DNA of 39,228 bases from Oscillospiraceae bacterium. Lineage in GTDB: Bacteria > Bacillota > Clostridia > Oscillospirales > Oscillospiraceae. The notes under the pieces are model-generated. The model was given only the letters and a program-made list of their open reading frames with translations. It did not search any database and was not told the origin of the DNA. Positions within the stretch are counted from its first letter, which is position 1. The number at the start of each line of letters is the position of its first letter. The position numbers were made by a program, and so were the translations under genes. Location of the stretch: positions 1 through 39,228 of the forward strand of contig JAAWHG010000023.1 of the NCBI GenBank assembly GCA_022795735.1, written 5' to 3'. Below are positions 32,472-39,228 of this stretch, piece by piece.

Positions 32472-35400
32472 ATGAAACGAAGATATACAGCGGCACTGCT
32501 GGCGCTTGCAATTGCGTTGGCCCTCCTGCCGGTATCCGGCGAGGAAGACGCCAGCCTCGGACGCATGGAAGCGATTACAGGCGAATCCACCATTGAAACC
32601 TCCGGACGTACCATTACCGTTACGCCCAAGGTATTACAGTGGAGCGAGGCGAACAAAGAGGTTGGCCGCGACATTTCCAGTTGGTGGGTTGGCGTCAATA
32701 TTGTGTCTCCTCCCATGACGAAGACTGAGGCTGAGAGTACAACGTTTACGCGCAACGGTAGCAATGATCCAGTTTTTTTTAAAGACAAGTGGGATTCTCC
32801 GAAACCTCCCCCCGATACAGCAACGGAGTACCGCATGGGCGCGTGGGGCAGTCTCAATCCCCTTTTTATCTCCTACTATCATCTGGAAAACCAACAAAGC
32901 GTTGATTACACGTGGAATTTCACGTGGAAGGGAACGGACCCCGTAGTTGACTATACCATGCGCATCGTGCCGTCTGAGGTGACGCTGAAGAAAGGCGATA
33001 TTGAGAGCTATCCCTCCAACTGTGAGATGGAAGCAGGCAACGGACCGAAACAGACTACCCCAACAAAGCGCGGTGAGGCCAACGAAGTACTCACTGTAAC
33101 ACCAGTCTCTGTAAAGTCTACAGACCAGGAAATCAAGGTCAAAGCGATTGCGCCCGCCTATGTTGGCGAGCATTGGATTACCTATGCGCCGGGCGGCAAT
33201 TGGCCCGTAAACGATCAGGGCATTGCGTATCAGATTGGTCAGGCGAATGACAGCTGGTCCGAAGCCAACATTGCCAGCCTGTCGAACCAGACGATCAAAA
33301 AGCAGGGCTCTGGGGACAGCGAGAGATACTACATTGAATTTACCGTTCCCCTGTCCTTTGCGGATGGAGAAATCGTTGGCAAGGACACGCCGAAGAAATG
33401 GCGGGTCGATTGGGATAAGGACTACCAAATCGCCAAGGACACAAACACTTCCGATCAAATTACAGCAATGGACGACGGGTTTGAGCAGACCTATATTCTG
33501 GACTTATCCGACACCAAGGTTACATACAAGGTCACCTTTGATTTAAATGACGGGACCAGTACACCGCCCACCGCAAAAGATGTCAACAGCGGTGAAACAG
33601 TATCGAAGCCGACTGACCCCACACGGGACAATTATACCTTCGACGGCTGGTACACGGACCGCGACGGCAATACGGCCTGGGATTTTGACACAGGCACGGT
33701 AAAGGGGGATATAACGCTCTACGCCAAGTGGACCCCCAAAGACACCGACCCCTCCGATCCTTCGGATCCTTCTGACCCCTCGGATCCTTCTGACCCCTCG
33801 GATCCTTCCGATCCCTCTGATCCCTCGGACCCCTCTGATCCCACCGAACCTTCGGACCCCGACACCCCTGTGACATCGTACACCGTCACCTTCAACATGA
33901 ACGGCGCGGAAACCGGCGCGCCGGCGGCGCAGACCGTCAAGGCCAACGAAAAAGTCCCCAAACCGGCTGACCCCACGCGGGACGGCTACACCTTCGCAGG
34001 CTGGTTCCGCGAGGCGGCGTGTACCACGGCGTGGAACTTTGATGCCGACCCCGTCACCGCAGATACGACGCTGTACGCCAAGTGGACGCCAAAGTCCTCC
34101 GGCGGCACGACAGACGACACGGCAAAGGTAACCCTCCCCGACGCAATCCGTTACGTCCCGTGGGCTGTTGACTTGAAGAACTTCGGCGGCTTTGCCGGCG
34201 GCAAGGACTACAAGCTGGCGGATAACAAGCCCTCCTGGCTGGGCATTCGCAACGGCCGGCTCAGCGGCGTTCCATACTCCACCGGCACCTATTCCTTTAC
34301 CGTCAGCTACACCAACCAGAGCGGCGCGGCGGTCCAGGAGACCGTCAAGGTAGAGGTCCTGCGGGCGTCATCGTCCATCCTCAGCGATTTATCGGAGGAG
34401 AACTGGGACTACCGCATCACCGACTCCACCGAGGAGGTATACGGCTACAACGGCGGGTGTTATCTGACCAGCCGGGGCGACTTTGACAATTTTGAAGCCC
34501 TGTATCTCGACGGCGACCAGCTGGACGAGGGGACCGATTACGACGCCTGGCGGGGCAGCACGGTGGTGGAGGTTTACCCGCGGGCGCTGCGCCGGGCGGG
34601 ATACGGAAACCACACCATCGCCTTGGCTTTCCAGGATGACGACGGGAAGCTGTACTGCGTGGCGCAAAACTTCACCATCAAGCGTACCGGCAGCAGCAGC
34701 GACGACGACGACGACGATGACCGTTCTCCCCGCGTCACCATCAACAACCGCCGGGGCGGCACCGTGCGCACCTATTCCGACGGCGAGATCAGCATCAAGG
34801 TCAACAGCGGCTATTCGCTCGGCGAGGTGACGGTCAACGGCAAGTCGGTATCGGTCCCGTCCAACGGGCGGCTGACCGGCCTGCGGGCACGGGACCGGGT
34901 GGAGGTGACCTTTGAGTCGGACACCACCAGCACCATGAGTCCCAACACCATCAACATCTGGGCCCCGCCGGGCGGGTCCGCCTCCGTGTCAACCGGCGGG
35001 ACCTGGCTGGGCTTCCGCGACGTCTCCCCCGACGCGTACTATTACAGCGCCGTCCAATGGGCGGTCAACAGCGGCGTCACCAAGGGCAAGGGCAACCGAA
35101 CCTTCCAGCCCAACGGCACCTGCACCCGTGCCGACATGCTGACCTTCCTCTGGCGGGCCGCCGGGTCTCCGGAGCCCACGGGGAGCGGAAAACAGTTTAC
35201 CGACGTGCCGTCTGGGGCCTACTACGCCAAGGCGGTCCAATGGGCGTCGGCCAAAGGTCTGGTCAAGGGCGCGGGCAAACGGCAGTTCCAGCCCAACGCC
35301 CTGGTCACCCGCGGCGAAGCGGTGACCTTCCTCTACCGCGCGGCGGGGTCGCCCGCGGCTTCGCCGGCGGCGCGGTTTGAGGACGTGCGCACCGGGGCCT

Positions 35401-35531
35401 ATTACCTCAAGCCGGTCAGTTGGGCGGCGAGCAACGGCATCGCCGACGGCGTCACCAGCTCCTATTTCCGCCCGGAACGCCCCTGTACCCGCGCCGAGGT
35501 CATGACCTTCCTGTACCGGCGGTATCAATAA
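32472..35531 (+). CDS. Large SLH-domain surface protein with InlB-type repeats
   Basis: 1019 residues from the ATG at 32472 (GGAGGTG upstream). Order: signal peptide (KRRYTAALLALAIALALLPV); a long unrecognised domain (about 25-345); InlB-type B repeat 1 (about 352-421, NYTFDGWYTDRDGNTAWDFD); an S-D-P linker (427-462); B repeat 2 (about 470-537, GYTFAGWFREAACTTAWNFD); an Ig-like part (NKPSWLGIRNGRLSGVP); a seven-Asp tract near 740; three SLH motifs from about 846 to the end (FRDVSPDAYYYSAVQWAVNS, FTDVPSGAYYAKAVQWASAK, FEDVRTGAYYLKPVSWAASN). It is anchored to the cell wall polymer. The first third is visibly poorer in GC than the rest, suggesting a chimera. Confidence 0.9.
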   Translation: MKRRYTAALLALAIALALLPVSGEEDASLGRMEAITGESTIETSGRTITVTPKVLQWSEANKEVGRDISSWWVGVNIVSPPMTKTEAESTTFTRNGSNDPVFFKDKWDSPKPPPDTATEYRMGAWGSLNPLFISYYHLENQQSVDYTWNFTWKGTDPVVDYTMRIVPSEVTLKKGDIESYPSNCEMEAGNGPKQTTPTKRGEANEVLTVTPVSVKSTDQEIKVKAIAPAYVGEHWITYAPGGNWPVNDQGIAYQIGQANDSWSEANIASLSNQTIKKQGSGDSERYYIEFTVPLSFADGEIVGKDTPKKWRVDWDKDYQIAKDTNTSDQITAMDDGFEQTYILDLSDTKVTYKVTFDLNDGTSTPPTAKDVNSGETVSKPTDPTRDNYTFDGWYTDRDGNTAWDFDTGTVKGDITLYAKWTPKDTDPSDPSDPSDPSDPSDPSDPSDPSDPSDPSDPTEPSDPDTPVTSYTVTFNMNGAETGAPAAQTVKANEKVPKPADPTRDGYTFAGWFREAACTTAWNFDADPVTADTTLYAKWTPKSSGGTTDDTAKVTLPDAIRYVPWAVDLKNFGGFAGGKDYKLADNKPSWLGIRNGRLSGVPYSTGTYSFTVSYTNQSGAAVQETVKVEVLRASSSILSDLSEENWDYRITDSTEEVYGYNGGCYLTSRGDFDNFEALYLDGDQLDEGTDYDAWRGSTVVEVYPRALRRAGYGNHTIALAFQDDDGKLYCVAQNFTIKRTGSSSDDDDDDDRSPRVTINNRRGGTVRTYSDGEISIKVNSGYSLGEVTVNGKSVSVPSNGRLTGLRARDRVEVTFESDTTSTMSPNTINIWAPPGGSASVSTGGTWLGFRDVSPDAYYYSAVQWAVNSGVTKGKGNRTFQPNGTCTRADMLTFLWRAAGSPEPTGSGKQFTDVPSGAYYAKAVQWASAKGLVKGAGKRQFQPNALVTRGEAVTFLYRAAGSPAASPAARFEDVRTGAYYLKPVSWAASNGIADGVTSSYFRPERPCTRAEVMTFLYRRYQ
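33750..33857 (+). repeat. 9-bp coding tandem repeat (Pro-Ser-Asp linker)
   Basis: Ten Pro-Ser-Asp units in a row (33750-33839), one Pro-Thr-Glu and one more Pro-Ser-Asp. Codons vary (CCC/CCT, TCC/TCG/TCT, GAT/GAC), so the repeat has drifted at the DNA level while the peptide is kept. It separates the two InlB-type repeats as a stiff acidic spacer. Unit number could vary between strains. Confidence 0.9.
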
Positions 35532-35544
35532 AACCAACCAAAAG

Positions 35545-35586
35545 AGGAGCCAGGGACGTCCGGCGCGGACGGCCTTGGCTCCTTTC
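35545..35586 (+). terminator. Terminator after the SLH protein gene
   Basis: AGGAGCCA (35545-35552) pairs with TGGCTCCT (35576-35583), with an inner stem CGTCCG/CGGACG; TTTCT follows. It lies 13 bases beyond the stop. Confidence 0.85.
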
Positions 35587-35673
35587 TCCGCTTGTTTTCA
35601 CAGACCTATCCTGAACAAAACAGCGCGGCCGCAGATGATGGCGGCGAAAAGCTGGTCATCGAACCGTGCCAGG

Positions 35674-35704
35674 GGGCATACCGCGCGCCCAGGCGGCATA
35701 AGCT
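35674..35704 (+). promoter_or_regulatory. Possible sigma-E promoter of spoIVA
   Basis: GGGCATA (35674-35680) and CATAAGCT (35697-35704), 16 bases apart, partly fit the sporulation sigma-E consensus (-35 with ATA, -10 CATAnnnT). Start would be near 35711, giving a short leader with AAGGAGG. Known control of spoIVA by sigma-E in Bacillus supports it; the match itself is weak. Confidence 0.3.
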
Positions 35705-35734
35705 TTGACTATGAAAGCCAAGGAGGTACGGTGC

Positions 35735-37213
35735 GTGGAACGGAAAAGCATCTATGAGCAGATCGCCCTCCGCACGGACGGCAACGTCTATGTGTGCGTG
35801 GTAGGGCCGGTCCGGACGGGCAAATCGACGTTAATCAAGCGAGTCATGGAGGAGCTGGTCATCCCCAACATTGAAAACGTCTACCGCCGGGAGCGTGCGC
35901 GGGACGAGCTGCCCCAGAGCGGCTCGGGCCGGACGATCATGACGTCGGAGCCGAAATTCGTCCCCGAGGAGGCGGTGGAGATATCGCCGGACGGCATGGC
36001 GAAGCTGGCCGTGCGGATGATCGACTCGGTCGGGTACATGATTGAGGGGGCGGTGGGGGCGGAGGAGGACGGCAAGCCCCGGCTCGTCACCACCCCGTGG
36101 AGCGAGGAGGAAATCCCGCTGACCGAAGCCGCCGAGCTGGGGACCCGCAAGGTCATGGAAGACCACGGCACCGTCGGCTTTGTGGTGACCACCGACGGCA
36201 GCGTGGCGGGCATCGCGCGGGAGGATTACGCCGCCGCCGAGGAGCGCGCCATCCGGGATATGCAGGGGACAGGAAAGCCCTTCCTGGTCATCATCAACTC
36301 CCAGGACCCGGCGGGCGAGACCGCCCAGGCCCTCAAAGCGTCCATCGACGAGAAGTACGGCGTCCAAAGCCTGCCCCTCAACTGCCTGACCTTGCAGGAG
36401 GGGGAGATCGCCGGACTCTTCCAGCGGCTGCTGTACGAGTTCCCGGTGAGCGAGCTGCGCATCTTCCTGCCAAGCTGGCTGGAAGCGCTGGAAAGCGAGC
36501 ACCCCCTCAAGCAGAGCCTCTACGAGGCCATGCGCCGGAGCGCCTCCAACGTCTCGGCGCTGAGCGAGGCCGAACCGGCCATCCGGGAAATCTGCGAGCT
36601 GGACAGCGTGCAGGGCTACACCATTCGGGCCATAGATCTGGCGACAGGGGTTGTGTCGTGCGCGCTGGAGTTCCCGCCCCGGCTGTTCTATCAGATTCTG
36701 GGGGAGAAGAGCGGCCTGCCCATCGAGAATGACGGCGATCTGCTGACCCTGCTCGAGCAGTTGGCCCAGGTCAAGAAGAAGTACGACAAGGTCGCCAACG
36801 CCCTCGACGAGGTGTGGGCGACGGGCTACGGCATCGTCATGCCGGGGCCCGAGGACATGAAGATGGAGGTGCCCGAAATTGTCCGCCGGGGGAGCAGCTA
36901 CGGCGTCAAGCTCCGGGCGAGCGCGCCGTCCATCCACATGCTGCGGGCCGACATCCAGACCGAAATCAGCCCCATCGTGGGCGACGAAAAGCAGTCGGAG
37001 GATTTGATTCAGTATCTGTTGGGGGAGTACGAGGGCAACACCGAAAAGCTCTGGGAGAGCAACATCTTCGGCAAGTCCCTGTTCGAGCTGGTCAACGACG
37101 GGCTTGGCGGCAAGCTCCGGCGGCTTCCCGAGGACTCCCGGTACAAATTTAAAGACGCGCTCCAACGAATCATCAACGAGGGCGGCAACGGATTGTTGTG
37201 TATCATTTTGTAG
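35735..37213 (+). CDS. spoIVA: Stage IV sporulation protein A
   Basis: 492 residues from the GTG at 35735 (AAGGAGG 8 bases upstream), the same length as Bacillus subtilis SpoIVA; the in-frame ATG at 35711 is upstream of that ribosome site. Walker A GPVRTGKST at 24-32. Family blocks: ERKSIYEQIALRTDGNVYVC, IDSVGYMIEGAVGAEEDGKP, TPWSEEEIPLTEAAELGTRK and the C-terminus EGGNGLLCIIL. It is an ATPase that polymerises on the forespore surface as the base of the spore coat, and shows that the organism forms endospores or descends from spore formers. Transcribed alone. Confidence 0.97.
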   Translation: MERKSIYEQIALRTDGNVYVCVVGPVRTGKSTLIKRVMEELVIPNIENVYRRERARDELPQSGSGRTIMTSEPKFVPEEAVEISPDGMAKLAVRMIDSVGYMIEGAVGAEEDGKPRLVTTPWSEEEIPLTEAAELGTRKVMEDHGTVGFVVTTDGSVAGIAREDYAAAEERAIRDMQGTGKPFLVIINSQDPAGETAQALKASIDEKYGVQSLPLNCLTLQEGEIAGLFQRLLYEFPVSELRIFLPSWLEALESEHPLKQSLYEAMRRSASNVSALSEAEPAIREICELDSVQGYTIRAIDLATGVVSCALEFPPRLFYQILGEKSGLPIENDGDLLTLLEQLAQVKKKYDKVANALDEVWATGYGIVMPGPEDMKMEVPEIVRRGSSYGVKLRASAPSIHMLRADIQTEISPIVGDEKQSEDLIQYLLGEYEGNTEKLWESNIFGKSLFELVNDGLGGKLRRLPEDSRYKFKDALQRIINEGGNGLLCIIL

Positions 37214-37252
37214 GGAACCGCACCCCATCACAGCCCCCCTCCATCCATAACA

Positions 37253-37292
37253 AAAACCGCGACGCTGCTTTCATACAGCATCGCGGTTTTTT
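37253..37292. terminator. Bidirectional terminator between spoIVA and the transglutaminase/SLH gene
   Basis: AAAACCGCGACGCTG (37253-37267) pairs with CAGCATCGCGGTTTT (37276-37290) with one mismatch; T runs follow on both strands. It serves both converging genes. Confidence 0.92.
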
Positions 37293-37307
37293 ACACGCCC
37301 CGCCCGG

Positions 37308-38948
37308 TCAGGCGGCGGGCTGTTCCGGCTGCTCCACCGGGTAATTCTGGAACACCCGGTCGAGGGTCAAAATCATCTCCTGCCGGGTAATGGAATCCTT
37401 GGGGCGGAACTGTCCGTCCGCGCCCCGGAAAATCCCCGTCTCGCTGATGGCGGCCACGCTGTCCCGCGCCCAAACGCTCAGCTCGTCCGCGTCCACATAG
37501 GCGGGGTCTCCCGACGCCTGGGGCGTTTCGCCGGTCAGATAACCAATCAGCCGGCTGAGCACGGTTGCGGCCTGCTCGCGGGTGACCGTCCCCTGGGGCA
37601 GGAACTCGTTGGACGAGACGCCGTTCATAATCCCAACGTCGTTGCACCGCAGAATCTGAATGATGAAGGGCTCGTCCTCCAAATCGCGGAAGGGATTTTT
37701 CAGGGTGGCGGTCTCCCAACCCCGAACCTTGAAAATATAATGGTAACAGAGCTTCGCCAGCTCGGCGCGGGTCAGTTCGCGCTGAAGATCGCCGCACAGC
37801 TCATAGGGGAGGAGTTGGTTGAGATAATACCCGGTGACCGTCTCCTGGGCCCACGGGGAAGCGGAGGTCAGGTCCACCACGTAGACGCTGATCTTGGCCG
37901 CGATGACGCCGCGCAGATCAGGGACCTCGGCGGTGAGGATGGACTCGCCCAGCTTCTGCCCGTCCAAAACGCCCCCTTCGCCAACCTGAAGCACTTCAGG
38001 GTCGCCCGACGTCCACACCACACCGGCGCTCTCCCCTTCGGGAAGCACCGCGTCCAGGCGGACCGGAACCCCCCGGCGGACCACCAGGTTGACCACCTCC
38101 TGACCGCCCGACTGGAGCACCACCCGGCGCAGCACCCAGCTCTCGGCGGCAACCGGATGGGCGGCACGGTATTCCTCGGTGTCCAGCTCCGCGAAACGGA
38201 CATGGTCGGTAAAATCGGCCTCCGATTTGAGGAAGTAGGTCCATTTCATCGGCTTGTTCAGCTCGTCCACCCCGTCCCAGGTGGCGTCGAGGTTGTACCA
38301 CTGGCCGTCCAGCTTGACGGTGTTCCAGGCGTGGGTCTGCTCTTGGGACCGCCCGGCGATGATGCGGCACGGGATACCGGCCTCCCACATCAGCTTGCTG
38401 AGCAGAAGGGCGTAGCCCTGGCATACCATGCTGCCGGTGGTCAGGCCGTCGTAAGCTGAGAATTTGGTCTCGGTGCCGTCATAGATAAAGTGGGTGCACA
38501 CATACTCATAGATCAGCTTGACCTTGGCCTCGTCGTCCATTCCGTCGAGGGCAAGGCTCTCGATGATTTCCGGCACCTGGCGGTCCACCTCGGCCAATTG
38601 CTCGGGGGTGCAGAGGTATTCCATGTCGAAGGCGTAAACGCCGTCGGTGTAGGTGACGGCCGCCTTGTTGACGTTGAGCGCGTAGTAATCGGCGCTGTCG
38701 GGGCCGTCGGGCGAACGGGCCATCAGGGTGCGCTGGAGGGCCCCGAAGGACACCCGCTCGTCGAGCCCCAGATCGGCGCGGTCTCCGTTGTAGGAGATGG
38801 TAAACAGCTTGTCCTGCGCCCGGAGATGCTCCTCCAGCTCCGCGAAGAATCCGTCCGGGCTGTCGGCGGCCAGCGCGGCGGCGGTCAGGGCGGACAGCAG
38901 CAGCACAGCCAGCAGCAGCCGCCGGAGGATGGTTTTGGTTTGTTTCAT
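37308..38948 (-). CDS. Secreted transglutaminase-like protein with SLH motifs
   Basis: 546 residues. Signal peptide (RRLLLAVLLLSALTAAALA). Transglutaminase-like core with Cys176 (GSMVCQGYALLLSKL), His206 (QEQTHAWNTVKLDG) and Asp221 (YNLDATWD), the complete triad; such domains act as peptidases or cross-linkers on the cell surface. A beta-rich linker (about 265-365, Ig-like) follows, then two or three SLH-like motifs (387-460, NPFRDLEDEPFIIQILRCND and NEFLPQGTVTREQAATVLSR; 490-530, FRPKDSITRQEMILTLDRVF). GGAGAAAACGTAC precedes the ATG. Likely substrate: wall or S-layer protein; unknown in detail. Confidence 0.88.
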   Translation of the reverse strand: MKQTKTILRRLLLAVLLLSALTAAALAADSPDGFFAELEEHLRAQDKLFTISYNGDRADLGLDERVSFGALQRTLMARSPDGPDSADYYALNVNKAAVTYTDGVYAFDMEYLCTPEQLAEVDRQVPEIIESLALDGMDDEAKVKLIYEYVCTHFIYDGTETKFSAYDGLTTGSMVCQGYALLLSKLMWEAGIPCRIIAGRSQEQTHAWNTVKLDGQWYNLDATWDGVDELNKPMKWTYFLKSEADFTDHVRFAELDTEEYRAAHPVAAESWVLRRVVLQSGGQEVVNLVVRRGVPVRLDAVLPEGESAGVVWTSGDPEVLQVGEGGVLDGQKLGESILTAEVPDLRGVIAAKISVYVVDLTSASPWAQETVTGYYLNQLLPYELCGDLQRELTRAELAKLCYHYIFKVRGWETATLKNPFRDLEDEPFIIQILRCNDVGIMNGVSSNEFLPQGTVTREQAATVLSRLIGYLTGETPQASGDPAYVDADELSVWARDSVAAISETGIFRGADGQFRPKDSITRQEMILTLDRVFQNYPVEQPEQPAA

Positions 38949-38986
38949 GTACGTTTTCTCCTTCGGGGATGGTTTCCCCTCCTGGC

Positions 38987-39015
38987 ATTATACAAGAAAT
39001 CGCCCCCCGCCGCAA
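38987..39015 (-). promoter_or_regulatory. Promoter of the transglutaminase/SLH gene
   Basis: Minus strand: TTGCGG (39010-39015), a 17-base spacer and TATAAT (38987-38992), about 40 bases before the ATG. The -35 is only partly consensus. Confidence 0.65.
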
Positions 39016-39228
39016 GGGCCCGGGCGGCGGGAGGCGCATATTTCACAATCTTTTAACAGTTCGCCGGTCAGATTGGTATCCGCCGCCACCCGCCTAGGCC
39101 TTGTTTGATAAATCGTTTTGGATGCCGGAGCGGCGAATTTTTTCGGCAGATGGCACAAAAGCCGCAGGGAATCCTTTGTGGATTCCCGAGGATTTTTGGG
39201 ACATATGACGGAAAAAGGCGCTGTCCCG
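39016..39228. other. Right-edge non-coding stretch
   Basis: No gene recognised. It contains a perfect 8-bp hairpin, GGGAATCC (39167-39174) with GGATTCCC (39180-39187), followed on the plus strand by GAGGATTTTTG; this could be a terminator of a gene beyond the window or part of a repeat. Confidence 0.4.

Noticed and set aside
33750-33857. Possible CRISPR or microsatellite array
   Set aside because: It is an in-frame 9-base coding repeat within a surface protein; no spacers.

Overview
The window looks like a chromosome segment of a moderately GC-rich, spore-forming clostridial bacterium (Oscillospiraceae-like Firmicutes). Reasons: an hrcA-grpE-dnaK-dnaJ operon under a perfect CIRCE operator, a 492-residue SpoIVA (spore-coat ATPase), S-layer-homology (SLH) surface proteins, consensus sigma-A promoters and AGGAGG ribosome sites. 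Core genes are GC-rich; two blocks (about 1-10.3 kb and 12.1-14.5 kb) are clearly AT-richer and read as accessory DNA on either side of the core gene prfC.

Layout. 1-116: start of a leftward gene. 0.3-1.8 kb: ECF sigma factor and membrane anti-sigma-like partner. 2.1-6.0 kb: leftward five-gene operon (lipoprotein, three different permease proteins, ABC ATPase). 6.0-6.6 kb: gene remnant and hairpins. 6.6-9.7 kb: leftward unit of an M56 (BlaR1-like) membrane metalloprotease, a BlaI-type repressor, a conserved intergenic block and a secreted V8-like serine protease. 9.9-10.2 kb: small XRE regulator. 10.4-12.0 kb: prfC. 12.0-14.5 kb: a lipoprotein gene between two 92% identical repeats, then a secreted cysteine-peptidase-like protein preceded by a degraded copy of the M56/BlaI control unit.

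14.7-19.6 kb: heat-shock operon, read leftward. 19.8-21.2 kb: HigB-like toxin (frameshifted in an A7 tract) and HigA/ImmA-type antitoxin-protease. 21.3-27.05 kb: compact leftward set of phage virion genes (scaffold-like, N4-gp56 major capsid, fibre-like, beta-propeller-like and small proteins) with no terminase, portal or integrase. 27.28-32.34 kb: rightward livJHMGF branched-chain amino-acid importer with an unusual hairpin-rich spacer after livJ. 32.47-35.53 kb: 1019-residue SLH surface protein. 35.7-37.2 kb: spoIVA. 37.3-38.95 kb: leftward secreted transglutaminase-like/SLH protein.

The most interesting signal is in the AT-rich part. The M56-BlaI-effector unit exists twice. The second copy keeps the promoter and the region between repressor and effector but has lost the M56 gene and nearly all of the repressor, and it now drives a different secreted protein. 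The intergenic block (three hairpins) is about 88% identical between copies by hand alignment, better conserved than the repressor coding DNA beside it. The second point of interest is the capsid gene island without packaging genes.
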